Shown in pieces: positions 36,617 to 46,409 of a stretch of DNA of 64,000 nucleotides (position 1 is its first letter; every line of letters begins with the position of its first letter). Made by a program: the position numbers and the translations under genes. The notes beneath the pieces were generated by a model. It did not search any database and had not been told where the DNA came from. It saw nothing but the letters and a program-made list of their open reading frames with translations. The stretch comes from Wolbachia endosymbiont of Diaphorina citri (lineage in GTDB: Bacteria; Pseudomonadota; Alphaproteobacteria; Rickettsiales; Anaplasmataceae): NCBI RefSeq assembly GCF_013096535.2, contig NZ_CP051265.2, forward strand, positions 372,001 to 436,000. Reading direction: 5' to 3'.

Positions 36617-37408
36617 ATGTCTTTAAGTCCAATTATTTTTAGCATAGGTCCTGTTTCTATATATTGGTATTCTTTAGCATATGTTTTTGGTATAGTTTTT
36701 GCATATTGGTATTTACATAAGCTAGACAATCAAAAAATATTTACTAAGAATTTTTACGATTCGTTATTAACAGCCGTTATTATAGGCATTATCCTTGGAG
36801 GTAGGCTTGGCTACGTATTGATATATGATCCGGTTCTCTATATAAGCAATCCTATCGAGATACTAAAGACCTGGGAAGGAGGGATGTCATTTCATGGTGG
36901 TGCTATAGGAGTTTTGCTTGCAGTAATAATCTCCTGTAGAAGACATAACATTCCTATATTTTACACACTGGATCTAATTTCTTGTGGAGTTCCGATAGGT
37001 TTATTTCTAGGTCGCATAGGCAATTTTATAAATGGGGAGTTATTTGGCAGACTAACAAACGTGCCGTGGGGTATGATATTTCCAGAAAGTGGTGATAATT
37101 TGTTGCGCCACCCAAGTCAACTTTATGAAGCATTTTTAGAAGGAGCGCTACTTTTCGTAGTTGTAAATTCACTATTTTTCTTGAACAAAATGAGATTGTA
37201 TTACGGTGCAACAACTGGTATTGCAGTTATGTGGTATGGAATAGCACGTTTTGTGGTTGAATTTTTCCGCGAGCCAGACTATCAAATTGGCTATTTATGG
37301 TTCAATTTAACTATGGGACAATTTCTTTCTATACCTATGATTTTGCTGGGAATGCTTATATATTTAGGTGCGTTGAACTTAAGATTTAATACGAAATCTG
37401 TTCAATAG
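36617..37408 (+). CDS. lgt: prolipoprotein diacylglyceryl transferase
   Basis: Lgt transfers diacylglycerol to the lipobox cysteine of prolipoproteins, the step before LspA. The 263-residue, seven-span membrane protein has GGRLGYVLIYDP, the catalytic-histidine segment GGMSFHGGAIG, and the signature GLFLGRIGNFINGELFGR, plus HPSQLYEAFLEG. It lies 6 bases after smpB, so the two form a unit. The first ATG (36617) is at the usual distance from the first span. Confidence 0.96.
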   Translation: MSLSPIIFSIGPVSIYWYSLAYVFGIVFAYWYLHKLDNQKIFTKNFYDSLLTAVIIGIILGGRLGYVLIYDPVLYISNPIEILKTWEGGMSFHGGAIGVLLAVIISCRRHNIPIFYTLDLISCGVPIGLFLGRIGNFINGELFGRLTNVPWGMIFPESGDNLLRHPSQLYEAFLEGALLFVVVNSLFFLNKMRLYYGATTGIAVMWYGIARFVVEFFREPDYQIGYLWFNLTMGQFLSIPMILLGMLIYLGALNLRFNTKSVQ

Positions 37409-37622
37409 AGAAAAGGTAAGTTTAATCGAAAAATATAGTGGAAGTTTATTTATTCCATACTATGTACAATTATGTGAATTTTTTGTCTTGCAGAGAATAA
37501 ATGTAAGACCAGCAAACCTTCGTTGTATAGCTATAAGAAAAACTTAGTAGCTACTGACCAAATTCATTACTAAGTAGATATTCATTTTCCACCAGAATAT
37601 TCCTGATTGAGAAGCTACTTTA

Positions 37623-38165
37623 TTAAAACATATTTTTAAATTTTTGCAAAAACCCTGGTTGATTATCATTAACCTTTGTGAAGGCTATGTTTAAACTGTA
37701 TCTCGGATCATTTGGCATATCATATCTAATATTCAGTATTGAAAATTTGTTTTTATTATGAACAGAAACATCGTCATATGATAACTTTGTCGTGTAGCAC
37801 TTTATATGTTTTTGCTTATCATATACTATATCACCTGATTCCCCTTCTAGTTCTACAAATTTAGTTTTTTTCTGACATTCTTTTATTTTTATTAGATCCT
37901 CGTTTAGTGATATTGAAACCGGTAGTGTATTACCAGCATACTCTTTAGCTAAAAGCTCACTTTGAGGATACATTTTTATTTCCCTTCCAAAATGTGAGTC
38001 TATAAAATTATTGCTCCAAAATTTGTCTCCAGAATGTACATATTCGTCAGTAGCATACGGTACACCACCATAATTGCATTGAACTTTGTAATCTCCAACA
38101 CCATTATTTTGAAAAAAATCATGAATGGCAGCGTAACTATCAGCAGCATCATTTATGTAATCCAT
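37623..38165 (-). CDS. protein of unknown function
   Basis: This 180-residue soluble protein is not recognised. An AGGGGTAGGT ribosome binding site directly precedes ATG 38165, which supports translation. The sequence is rich in Asp, Asn, Tyr and Lys and has no membrane or signal segment. The interval 37409-37622 between its end and lgt holds only AT-rich sequence with a weak 8-bp inverted repeat (ACTTAGTA/TACTAAGT). Confidence 0.5.
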   Translation of the reverse strand: MDYINDAADSYAAIHDFFQNNGVGDYKVQCNYGGVPYATDEYVHSGDKFWSNNFIDSHFGREIKMYPQSELLAKEYAGNTLPVSISLNEDLIKIKECQKKTKFVELEGESGDIVYDKQKHIKCYTTKLSYDDVSVHNKNKFSILNIRYDMPNDPRYSLNIAFTKVNDNQPGFLQKFKNMF

Positions 38166-38249
38166 TACCTACCCCTTAAAACCTTTTAATTTATTATATC
38201 ACAAGAAATTAAATCTATCAATAAAAAGACTTTTTTTGATATCAAGTAT

Positions 38250-38786
38250 CTAGGGAGCATATTGATAGGATTGTGACATTCGTATTTCCCAGTTCTTCAC
38301 ATACTGCTGGACTAATTCAGGATAATTTTCAATAATTAATAAATTTTCAGCGTTTCCCTTTTCAGCTGTCTTACTGAGGTTAAACGATCCTGTGATGACT
38401 TTTTGATTATCAACAATTATTACCTTATTATGAGCAATTTTTGGCTTATTATCGATCCAAATCGGTATTCCATTTGAAAACAATTCGCTTATGACACTAT
38501 ATTTTGAATGGAGTTGTGATTTATCTAAGACGACTTTAACATCAACACCACGCTCTTTGGCGTTAATCAAAGATTTTGCAACTGTTCCAAGAGTAAATGT
38601 ATATTCTTGAACTAAGATAGATTCTTTAGATTGGTCTATCTCGCTGATTATCGGTACAGCACAGTCTTCTTCAGGTGAGAAGCAAACTGTTGCTTTTGGG
38701 CAAGGCGAGAATGTAGGACCCACATAGTAATACAGAGAAAAACATGCCGACAAAAATAAAAGATATAAAAGCCTCACAAACCACAC
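38250..38786 (-). CDS. phospholipase D-family nuclease, exported
   Basis: This 178-residue protein has a hydrophobic N-terminal export signal (VRLLYLLFLSACFSLYYYVG) and a single HKD motif: H119, K121 and D126 in HNKVIIVD, followed by GSFN at 133-136. The single-HKD size matches the Nuc/phospholipase D-like endonucleases, which work as dimers, and the Rickettsia Pld homologue implicated in phagosomal escape. Whether it cuts nucleic acid or phospholipid cannot be told from sequence. The start is GTG at 38786, 31 bases after ubiD. Confidence 0.88.
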   Translation of the reverse strand: MWFVRLLYLLFLSACFSLYYYVGPTFSPCPKATVCFSPEEDCAVPIISEIDQSKESILVQEYTFTLGTVAKSLINAKERGVDVKVVLDKSQLHSKYSVISELFSNGIPIWIDNKPKIAHNKVIIVDNQKVITGSFNLSKTAEKGNAENLLIIENYPELVQQYVKNWEIRMSQSYQYAP

Positions 38787-38817
38787 CTAAATACACGGCG
38801 GTAGTCTACATCATAGT

Positions 38818-40305
38818 TTAATCATCTGTCAACCCATATTCCTTCCACTTCTCTGTAACTTTCTTTATTATTTCCTCGCTCATTTCAATTTTTCTTCCCC
38901 ATTCTCGTTTGGTTTCAGGTGGAAGTTTGTTTGTTGCATCAAACCCTATTTTACCTCCGAGACCACTTTCAGGAGAAGCGAAGTCTAAATAATCAATTGG
39001 AGCATTCTCTATCATGATTGTATCACGTACAGGGTCCATTCTTGTTGAAACTGCCCACATTACTTCCTTCCAATCACGTATATTTATATCATAATCAACA
39101 ACTATAATAAATTTCGTGTATAAGAACTGTTTGAGAAAAGATAGTGTGCCCATAATAATTCTTTTTGCATGCCCTGGATAAGCCTTTTTTATCGACACTA
39201 CCGCTATTCTATATGAACAACCTTCTGGAGGCAGATAAAAATCTACTATCTCCGGAAACTGATTGATGAGAATCGGCACAAAAATTTCGTTGAGTGCTTC
39301 ACCAAGAATTGATGGTTCATCTGGTGGCTTGCCAGTGAAAGTGCTGAGATAAATTGGATCTTTGCGCATTGTAATTGCAGTAATGTTAAACTCAGGAAAC
39401 TGTTCAACAGCATTATAGTAACCAGTATGGTCTCCGTATGGCCCTTCATCTCTATACTTATCTAAACTTACATATCCTTCCAGAACGATCTCAGCATGAG
39501 CTGGAACCTGAAGAGGAATAGTTTTACAATTTACAAGCTCAAGTGGTTTTTTTCGCAGCAGCCCGGCAAATTGGTATTCTGATAAAGTCTCCGGCACCGG
39601 AGTTACTGCAGCAATAATCGTTGCAGGATCGCTACCAATCACAGCAGCCGCAGGAAACTTCATATTTTTCCCCCTCTCCTTCCACCGTTTATGGTGACCT
39701 GCACCACCACGATGTGCAAGCCAGCGCATGAGAGTCGTTTTTTTATTCACAACCTGCATACGATATATTCCAAGATTGAAATTATCTTGCTTGTCTGCTG
39801 TTGGTCCTTTTGTTACCACAAGTGGCCAAGTGATAAGCGGTGAAGGCTCGTTTGGCCAGCATGTCTGAATAGGTAGCAAACTAAGATCCACCTTATCCCC
39901 AGTTAGCACCACCTCTTGACATGGGGCTTTGCTCACAACTTTGCTCCGCATCGACAATACAACTTTTAGTAGAGGAAACATTTTCACAGCATCTTTTAAG
40001 GTTTTTGGCGGCTCAGGTGATCGCAAAAATGCTAGAAGTTTACCCAGATCCCTTAATTCATCAGAATTTATACCAAGTCCGAATGCAATTCTCTCAATAG
40101 TACCAAATAAATTCACTAAAACGGGAATTGAATTTTTGCCATTTTCTGTGACAACATTTTCAAAGATGATAGCTGGTCCCTTGTTTGACAAAACCCTACG
40201 ATGAATTTCTGTCATTTCAAGAATAGTTGAAACTTCTTTTTTAATTCTAATTAGATCTTTTTTTTCTTCTAATGCTCTGATGAAGTCGCGTAAGTTATTG
40301 TACAT
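38818..40305 (-). CDS. ubiD: UbiD family decarboxylase (3-octaprenyl-4-hydroxybenzoate carboxy-lyase)
   Basis: UbiD decarboxylates the polyprenyl-hydroxybenzoate intermediate in ubiquinone synthesis, with prenylated FMN made by UbiX. The 495-residue product has the family's normal length, the opening [20 protein letters not shown], the prFMN/metal-binding region ([20 protein letters not shown], followed by RGGAGHH), and the catalytic E-R-E region around [12 protein letters not shown] and [11 protein letters not shown]. UbiX is not in the window. It is transcribed leftward after the DUF3857 gene and before the PLD gene. Confidence 0.95.
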   Translation of the reverse strand: MYNNLRDFIRALEEKKDLIRIKKEVSTILEMTEIHRRVLSNKGPAIIFENVVTENGKNSIPVLVNLFGTIERIAFGLGINSDELRDLGKLLAFLRSPEPPKTLKDAVKMFPLLKVVLSMRSKVVSKAPCQEVVLTGDKVDLSLLPIQTCWPNEPSPLITWPLVVTKGPTADKQDNFNLGIYRMQVVNKKTTLMRWLAHRGGAGHHKRWKERGKNMKFPAAAVIGSDPATIIAAVTPVPETLSEYQFAGLLRKKPLELVNCKTIPLQVPAHAEIVLEGYVSLDKYRDEGPYGDHTGYYNAVEQFPEFNITAITMRKDPIYLSTFTGKPPDEPSILGEALNEIFVPILINQFPEIVDFYLPPEGCSYRIAVVSIKKAYPGHAKRIIMGTLSFLKQFLYTKFIIVVDYDINIRDWKEVMWAVSTRMDPVRDTIMIENAPIDYLDFASPESGLGGKIGFDATNKLPPETKREWGRKIEMSEEIIKKVTEKWKEYGLTDD

Positions 40306-40352
40306 ATTTTAAAAATTTTAAGCCTTTTAAGAAGTGCTTTTCCCAGCACAAC

Positions 40353-42236
40353 TCATTCACTAATTACTATAGAGGCCCTAGAAAAATTATTCTCCAATTC
40401 GCTTTTTAAGTTTTTATATTCAGCAGTCTTTAACTCTTCATTGGTAATAAAACTTTTCTTTATGGTTATTAAATTGCTAAATTCGGTTCCATCATTTTGA
40501 TATTTACACGACCTATTTACATATAACCAAGGAGAATTTATTTCAAAATTCAAATTTTCACAATTTTTAATTTTGATATCTTTTATTATCATATGGCTTT
40601 CCTTAGTTTTAGGAACACCAATAAAAAGGTCTGACACTTGGTCAGAAGCTGTATTGACAACATCATTAAGCCAATTATCTCCTAAATTCAAAGCCGGCCC
40701 TAGATTTGTCTTGAAAATCTTATTTTTTTGCTGGAACTCATATTTAATTGTCAGATCCTCTACATTACGCAAGGTAAGGTCAGGCAATTCTAAGAACTTC
40801 TTTTCTTCTTCATCAAGATATACTCCACTAATCATACGAAAAACAGAATCTCTTAATTGCTCATCTGAATAATATAATCCAACACCTGTTAAGCCTAAGG
40901 CTGCTTCCCCTTGCACGGTAAGCTGGCCATATTCATTTACAACATTATCTTCTATAGTTAATTCACTATGGGATATCACTTTTGAATTTTCACCTTGTAC
41001 AGCAGGAATCTTTATGTAATCTGCTTCCTCAGAATCCAGTACTAGAGCACTCCTATCAGCAATGTCTGGAAAAATACCCTGTGCCATACTGACGGTATTA
41101 GTTGGATCGATCCAGTATACTTTTCCATCTTCATTTATTACTCTGAGCATCACATGATTGAAATTACCCATATTAGGTAATGCTTCAGGATTAGAAGTGC
41201 TAGTAGTTCCTCTCATAACTAAAATAGGTTGAACTTTATAACCAAGTTTTTGCAGAATAGCAGCCGTGCTAGCAGAAAAGTCTTTGCAATCCCCGACTTG
41301 AGAATCAGCAATTTTCTCTAAATCTCGTGGAAAATATTTTCCTGAGACTGTGCGCCAATCTCCCATATATTGAACTTTTTCATTCAATAAAGAAGTGACT
41401 GCATTAATTTTCTCCTCATCAGTATTTTTATTGGCAGCAGATTCTGCTATAGCTATAAAAGTTGCAGGAAGTGGCTGATTAATGACGCTATGATATCCAG
41501 GAGCTAATTTTTTAGCTAAATCATCCCATTTAGATATGCTCGACAATGATACCCAAGTGTTGTGTTTTGTATTCAATATTCCATTATGTGGCTCATTTAT
41601 TGTGTTTTCATAAACTGCTTTCTTTAAGGTAATGTTTATATAATGTACACCATCCTTTTTTTCCTCAGCAATCTCTAATACGCTTCTTGGATCATTAACT
41701 TTAATCTCTAGAGGCAATTCAGAATTGATTTTAGTATTTTCTGCTTGTAAATAATCCCCATAATACGAAAAGCTCAAGCCATAAAAATTATCAACGGGAA
41801 CCTTTTTGTTAACTTGCTTATATCTTAAATATACTTCCGTACCAATTTCTATTTTAGGGAATGAGATGGTTACTTGCCTTAACTGATCGAAACCTTTGCT
41901 AGGGCTAGCCAGCGGTTTATCCTCCATCATGTCTTCAGTTACTATATATTCTTCTCCGTTGTAAGTTGTTTTAGCCTCTAAAACAGTAAAATTTGCACTA
42001 TCATCATTGTAAACAAGACTGTATAGAGAGAACCTATCACGTCCGGATTCCTTGAGTATTTTTGCTTGTAGTTCTACTTCCGTTTCATAGGTACCATCTC
42101 TATTAACATTAATGTTAACATTAGAAAATTCAACCTCAACGGAAGCATCTTCGTACTTGCTCCACCTTGCTTCAGCTATAGTAGACATGAAAAATACTAG
42201 TAATGCTAAGTTAAAGATAGTTTTTAGAAATTTCAT
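40353..42236 (-). CDS. exported DUF3857/transglutaminase-like protein
   Basis: This 627-residue protein has an N-terminal signal peptide (FLKTIFNLALLVFFMSTIAEA), a DUF3857 beta-rich domain (about 40-230), and a transglutaminase-like core. The core has a catalytic cysteine in QVGDCKDFSA (about 313), a histidine in FNHVML (about 360) and an aspartate in YWIDPT (about 374). A C-terminal beta-rich region follows. Family members are periplasmic or surface proteins, possibly peptidase-like. The substrate is unknown. It lies between ubiD and a repeat-rich gap. Confidence 0.85.
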   Translation of the reverse strand: MKFLKTIFNLALLVFFMSTIAEARWSKYEDASVEVEFSNVNINVNRDGTYETEVELQAKILKESGRDRFSLYSLVYNDDSANFTVLEAKTTYNGEEYIVTEDMMEDKPLASPSKGFDQLRQVTISFPKIEIGTEVYLRYKQVNKKVPVDNFYGLSFSYYGDYLQAENTKINSELPLEIKVNDPRSVLEIAEEKKDGVHYINITLKKAVYENTINEPHNGILNTKHNTWVSLSSISKWDDLAKKLAPGYHSVINQPLPATFIAIAESAANKNTDEEKINAVTSLLNEKVQYMGDWRTVSGKYFPRDLEKIADSQVGDCKDFSASTAAILQKLGYKVQPILVMRGTTSTSNPEALPNMGNFNHVMLRVINEDGKVYWIDPTNTVSMAQGIFPDIADRSALVLDSEEADYIKIPAVQGENSKVISHSELTIEDNVVNEYGQLTVQGEAALGLTGVGLYYSDEQLRDSVFRMISGVYLDEEEKKFLELPDLTLRNVEDLTIKYEFQQKNKIFKTNLGPALNLGDNWLNDVVNTASDQVSDLFIGVPKTKESHMIIKDIKIKNCENLNFEINSPWLYVNRSCKYQNDGTEFSNLITIKKSFITNEELKTAEYKNLKSELENNFSRASIVISE

Positions 42237-42384
42237 TACGTCACCACATTTACTGAAAAATTATTTTACTAGACTTGTACAATGCCACCTACAATACAAA
42301 CAGCCAACTGATTAGGGAAGAAGCTTATTTTCTAGAATGGCTATTTCTTTCTCTCTACCAATTATTGGTTCGCTCATATAATTC

Positions 42385-42473
42385 ACCGCCGTGTTTGTCA
42401 GCATTATATGCGGCGGTTATAAAACAATCAACTTTTTTACCGCCGCGGTTACAATTGTTATACGCGGCGGTAA
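42385..42473. repeat. two tandem CCGCC-type hairpins
   Basis: The first hairpin pairs ACCGCCG (42385-42391) with CGGCGGT (42411-42417). The second pairs TTACCGCCGCG (42437-42447) with CGCGGCGGTAA (42463-42473), 11 perfect base pairs. Related CCGC-type cores occur at 13282 and 55194, so this is a dispersed palindromic family. The rest of the 42237-42609 gap shows no gene. Confidence 0.65.
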
Positions 42474-42630
42474 GGATTGCTTAAATTTCTCAAATGCCTT
42501 ATTCTACATAAGTTTTCGTTACTTAATATCACCAGATTCTCTGATATAACATATATAAAGTTTGCATTTCTTGATAAAAATGTTTTAACATTAAGCATTT
42601 CTTTAATATTTGTATTCTTTAAGTAAGTAT

Positions 42631-43371
42631 ATGTCTAAGATACCATTTTTATTGATTTTTATACTTGCAGTAGCAAGTTTACCAGTAATAAACAATTGGC
42701 TTTCACACCGCAGTCAGAACTTAAATGATGATTATATAGGTGAGAGATTGGATAATTACATCAGTAAAAATTTTGATAGAGTTCTAAAAACTCTCCAGGA
42801 AGAGTCAGCTAAAAATAGTTATGCTCATGCAACTAAAAATAAAATTTCTCAGCATAAAAATGAAATATTTGACTCCACTTATCCTTACTCAGGAAATGAA
42901 AATAGCAATATCATAGCTGTAGGTTTTTTTGACTATTCTTGTGGATATTGCAAAGCTATAAAGAACGATGTAAAACAATTGATCAATGATGGCAAAGTTA
43001 AGTATATCTTTAGGGATGCTCCAATACTTGGTAACAATTCTTTAAAGGCAGCAAAAGGTGCTTTAGCAACTTATTTTATCGATAAAGAAAAGTACTTAGA
43101 TTTTCACTATGCTGCACTAGATCACAGAGGAGAATTTTCAGATAAAACTATATTAGGTATAGTGAAAAATATAGGGGTTAACGAGAACGATTTTAACAAC
43201 TCTATGAAAAATAATGCAGACAAAATTGAGCAAATGATAAACAACAGCAAACTTTTAGTAAGGGATTTGGGAGTAGGCGGTACACCTTTTTTGATAATAG
43301 GAGATAGTCTTTTTGTAGGAAAAACTGATTTGAATATATTACGTAAAAAAGTGAATGAGTTAAAAGATTAA
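42631..43371 (+). CDS. DsbA/Com1-like thiol:disulfide oxidoreductase
   Basis: This 246-residue protein from ATG 42631 has an N-terminal membrane anchor or signal (IPFLLIFILAVASLPVI) and a thioredoxin-fold domain. The active site is CGYC near residues 104-107 (FFDYSCGYCKAI), and the cis-proline is in VGGTPFLIIG near 218. It matches the DsbA-like/Com1 family of Rickettsiales that forms disulfides in exported proteins. A TTG start 7 codons earlier is possible but not needed. The transcript may end before the promoter at 43384. Confidence 0.88.
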   Translation: MSKIPFLLIFILAVASLPVINNWLSHRSQNLNDDYIGERLDNYISKNFDRVLKTLQEESAKNSYAHATKNKISQHKNEIFDSTYPYSGNENSNIIAVGFFDYSCGYCKAIKNDVKQLINDGKVKYIFRDAPILGNNSLKAAKGALATYFIDKEKYLDFHYAALDHRGEFSDKTILGIVKNIGVNENDFNNSMKNNADKIEQMINNSKLLVRDLGVGGTPFLIIGDSLFVGKTDLNILRKKVNELKD

Positions 43372-43383
43372 TAAATTTCCTGC

Positions 43384-43412
43384 TTGACAGCACAAGAGAG
43401 TTTAAGTATAGT
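43384..43412 (+). promoter_or_regulatory. sigma-70-type promoter for the OTU-like gene
   Basis: TTGACA (43384-43389), a 17-bp spacer and TATAGT (43407-43412) give a full -35 match and 5 of 6 at -10 with optimal spacing. It starts 12 bases after the DsbA-like stop codon and points to the OTU-like gene, giving a leader of about 105 nt. Confidence 0.65.
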
Positions 43413-43524
43413 TAAGATATAGAAAGTAGGTGATGTTTGCTTGCAACACAGCACGACCTTAAGTAATTAGCCTTCCTAGGCTGGTTAATCTATTAAAATA
43501 CAATTATTATTTTGGAGTTATAAC

Positions 43525-44721
43525 ATGAGAGATTCTAACTATGTAAGAGAGCCAATTGCTCTTTTTCAAAAAATCAAAGAAAATAAAAAATCAAGTGATT
43601 TATTGTATAATCTAAAGAGCGCTTATCCTGAAAAGCTAAAAATCGGGGCTGCTATAAAGACAGGGGATTGCTTTTTTGACTCCGTTGCTCAAGGATTGAA
43701 TGAGTTAAATATAAAACCAGATCATTATTTTACTGCAAAATCATTAAGAAAAGATTGTGCAGATTATGTTGAACAACATGGTGAACAAGATAGTTGGGCC
43801 TATAAAGCAGTAATAAAAGACGCTGCTATTGGTGGCTACTTTGTTGCGCTAGAAGGTCCGTATGGTCCTATACAAAACCCAAAAACTAAAATAAATATGA
43901 TAGATGAGAAAAAGACTTTTCATGAGTACTTAAAAAATATTAAGAATATGGCCACAGGAGCTGGTTCTGCACCTATATGGGGTCGTCTAGAGATTGAAGG
44001 AAAAATGATATGTGAAAAGTACAAAGTGAAAATTGAAGTGATAGCACTAGAAGAAGAACCTATAGATGGTAGATATATTACTACAGGTGAAGAAGGTGAA
44101 GGCGATAAGGTTGTTCGTATAGTGAATTACATGAGGCATTTTGTGCCACTTCTAAGTGAAATTTCTGAAGATATAACAGAAAGTCAACCAGTTTCTAATG
44201 AAGAAATCTTTGGTGAGGTTACAGAAGCTTCTGCTTCTGATCAATCAGAGCAAGAAGAACAATATAATATCAGAACTAGCAAAGCAGCAATTGCGCAAGA
44301 TCATAAAGAACAAAAAACACAAAAAGAGAGAATTGATACCAGCGCTAGTGAGCCAATTCATACGGATACAGTAATTACTATTTCTCATCCACACGAGCAA
44401 AAAACACAACAAGAGGAAATACAAAAGAAATTAATCAATAGTTACAGAAGAGAAGCTATTTATAGCATAGCTGCTGTAATAACAGCTATAGCATTCACAG
44501 CATCTGCTATAGCTGCTGTTTTTACTCAACCAATGCCTTTAGCATGTTTTGCTGGAGTGGCTTTAGTTGTTGCATGTATTTGTGCATATCAGTTAACGCA
44601 GAGTCATCAAGACATTAACGAACTGAAAGGTAAGGTAGGAGAAAACAACACCTTTACTTTTTTAGAAGAAACGGGATTTAAAATTTATAGCCTGATTGAT
44701 AAAGCAGCTTCAAAAATTTAA
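43525..44721 (+). CDS. OTU-like cysteine protease with C-terminal membrane hairpin
   Basis: This 398-residue protein has an OTU-type core. Cys49 lies in TGDCFFDSVAQGL, which fits the DGxCxF motif loosely, and the conserved region GSAPIWGRLEI at 147-157 is present. The catalytic histidine candidate H205 lies in YMRHFVPLL. OTU proteases remove ubiquitin, which Wolbachia lacks, so a host target is implied. A low-complexity Glu/Gln linker (about 220-305) joins two membrane segments (311-333 and 338-357) and a short tail. No signal peptide is present. TTGGAG precedes the ATG, and a good promoter lies upstream. The specific substrate is unknown. Confidence 0.8.
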   Translation: MRDSNYVREPIALFQKIKENKKSSDLLYNLKSAYPEKLKIGAAIKTGDCFFDSVAQGLNELNIKPDHYFTAKSLRKDCADYVEQHGEQDSWAYKAVIKDAAIGGYFVALEGPYGPIQNPKTKINMIDEKKTFHEYLKNIKNMATGAGSAPIWGRLEIEGKMICEKYKVKIEVIALEEEPIDGRYITTGEEGEGDKVVRIVNYMRHFVPLLSEISEDITESQPVSNEEIFGEVTEASASDQSEQEEQYNIRTSKAAIAQDHKEQKTQKERIDTSASEPIHTDTVITISHPHEQKTQQEEIQKKLINSYRREAIYSIAAVITAIAFTASAIAAVFTQPMPLACFAGVALVVACICAYQLTQSHQDINELKGKVGENNTFTFLEETGFKIYSLIDKAASKI

Positions 44722-44774
44722 GATCTTTCCTACTTCATCTATATCAACTCAATTTTATTTTTACAGGAGGGCAT

Positions 44775-45368
44775 ATGTCATTTACAGAAATTAGATTTCC
44801 AGAAAATATATCTTATGGCTCTACTGGAGGACCTGAATTTTCCACTGACGTTGTAACAACTCATAATGGTTGTGAGCAGCGCAATATCAATTGGTCTCGT
44901 GCACGTGCCAGGTATAACATAGCTTATGGAGTTAGGTCAAACGAGCAGCTAACAGAACTCATAACATTTTTTCAGGCACGAAAAGGTAAAGCTATAGGGT
45001 TTCGCTTTAAGGATTGGTCAGACTTTACAGTTATCAATCAAGAAATTGGCATAGGAGACGATAAAAAAACGATCTTTCAACTGATGAAAACTTACATAAG
45101 TGGAAAAGACAAGCATACACGAACTATTAAAAAGCCAGTGCATGATACAATAAAAATTTACCTAGATGGTGAAAAGACAGAAAAATATTCAGTGAATTAT
45201 TCAACTGGAGAAATAGCATTTATGAAACCACCAGCAAAAGGCACAATAATCACCGCAAGCTTCGAATTTGATGTACCAGTACGATTTGATACAGATTACC
45301 TAAACGCTTCTATTGATAACTATGGCAGCAATAGCTGGAACAATATTCCCTTGGTGGAAGTGAAATAA
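44775..45368 (+). CDS. gene-transfer-agent gp12-like / DUF2460 phage protein
   Basis: This 197-residue protein matches the TIGR02217/DUF2460 family (Rhodobacter gene transfer agent ORFg12): FPENISYGSTGGPEFSTDVV near the start, ARARYNIAYGVRSNEQLTEL, and FFQARKGKAIGFRFKDWSDF. These are tail-tip components in the phage-like GTA. No other tail gene adjoins it, yet the frame is intact and is preceded by a strong AGGAGG. It is a lone retained GTA-type gene, as reported for scattered GTA genes in Rickettsiales. Confidence 0.85.
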   Translation: MSFTEIRFPENISYGSTGGPEFSTDVVTTHNGCEQRNINWSRARARYNIAYGVRSNEQLTELITFFQARKGKAIGFRFKDWSDFTVINQEIGIGDDKKTIFQLMKTYISGKDKHTRTIKKPVHDTIKIYLDGEKTEKYSVNYSTGEIAFMKPPAKGTIITASFEFDVPVRFDTDYLNASIDNYGSNSWNNIPLVEVK

Positions 45369-45441
45369 AGTTAAAGTATGCTACATAAAAGTTAAGCGAT
45401 ACTGAGGCTCATATTTAAATGAGCCTTGCACATTTTAAAGT

Positions 45442-46215
45442 CTATCGCCCATTACAATGTTCCACACTCGAAATTTGAGGAAATTCTAATGTAGCGTTTT
45501 CTCTTTCTTGTAAAATAGAAAGTTTTAATAATTCTTTTAGAACTAACTTTACAAGTGTTGTACCATTTTCCTTAAAGAGGTAGTCCATCCTATTGGTTTT
45601 CTGTATGTGATTGACAAAATTTCTAGCTTCCTCATTAAAAGCCTCGATTGTGTTGATACAAGATAATACTAAATCCGAGCTATTTATTGCTAAAATTCCA
45701 TTTACGAAAATATCTAGTTTTGTTTTATCTTCAGTCAAATCTTCAGCTAACCTATTTCTAATATCATCATTCTCAAACAAAATGTACTCTAGATACGAGG
45801 CAGACTCAATAAGTATAAAGTCTTCTAAAGGTAATGGTTCTAAATCGTTGTCAACATAAGTAAGTATTCCAAACTCAGTAATACACCCTTCTTTTCTCAT
45901 AACATAGCACTTAGGAAGACCACGATACATTGATAGCAAAGAAAAAAGACGTATTATACTTGTACCTCTATCTTTCATTTCCTCGAGAAGCTTTCTATCA
46001 TTTATTAGTTTGTGCAAAATGTAATCCGTAGCAGGACCTGGTTTACGAAAACGAAACATATTATTTTCTGCAAAAATAGCCTCAGCTAATTCGATAGACT
46101 TTTTATCCTCATCTATAAAAGCCTTTTTGTCTCTATTTAACCGTATGATTTTAGCCTTGCTATCGCTGCGTAGTCTAGTTTGCCCTATTAGCCTCTCAAA
46201 TGTTTTTGTCCTCAT
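45442..46215 (-). CDS. protein of unknown function
   Basis: This 257-residue soluble, helical, charged protein is not recognised. It has no membrane segment, signal peptide or metal motif. It is leftward, convergent with the GTA gp12-like gene, and followed upstream by an AT-rich gap (46216-46409) with no gene visible. The long frame and ordinary codon use support a real gene. Confidence 0.5.
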   Translation of the reverse strand: MRTKTFERLIGQTRLRSDSKAKIIRLNRDKKAFIDEDKKSIELAEAIFAENNMFRFRKPGPATDYILHKLINDRKLLEEMKDRGTSIIRLFSLLSMYRGLPKCYVMRKEGCITEFGILTYVDNDLEPLPLEDFILIESASYLEYILFENDDIRNRLAEDLTEDKTKLDIFVNGILAINSSDLVLSCINTIEAFNEEARNFVNHIQKTNRMDYLFKENGTTLVKLVLKELLKLSILQERENATLEFPQISSVEHCNGR

Positions 46216-46409
46216 ATATATCTTATATTAATTAATATTAATATTTACTATATTAACTACTTTGAGAAAAATAAATGAAAATCTTAATAAATATTATACT
46301 TTTATAAAAAAATAAAAGTCTTTTTATATTTGTATGAGTATATAAAAGGTTTGATTGTTGTAAGTTATCTAAGTGCTAGAGTCTAATTAATAAGTCTGCT
46401 TGAAGCCGC

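Noticed and set aside
37409..37622. Possible small RNA or terminator between lgt and the 180-residue gene
   Set aside because: Only imperfect stems without T-runs were found, and no promoter or known RNA motif was seen.
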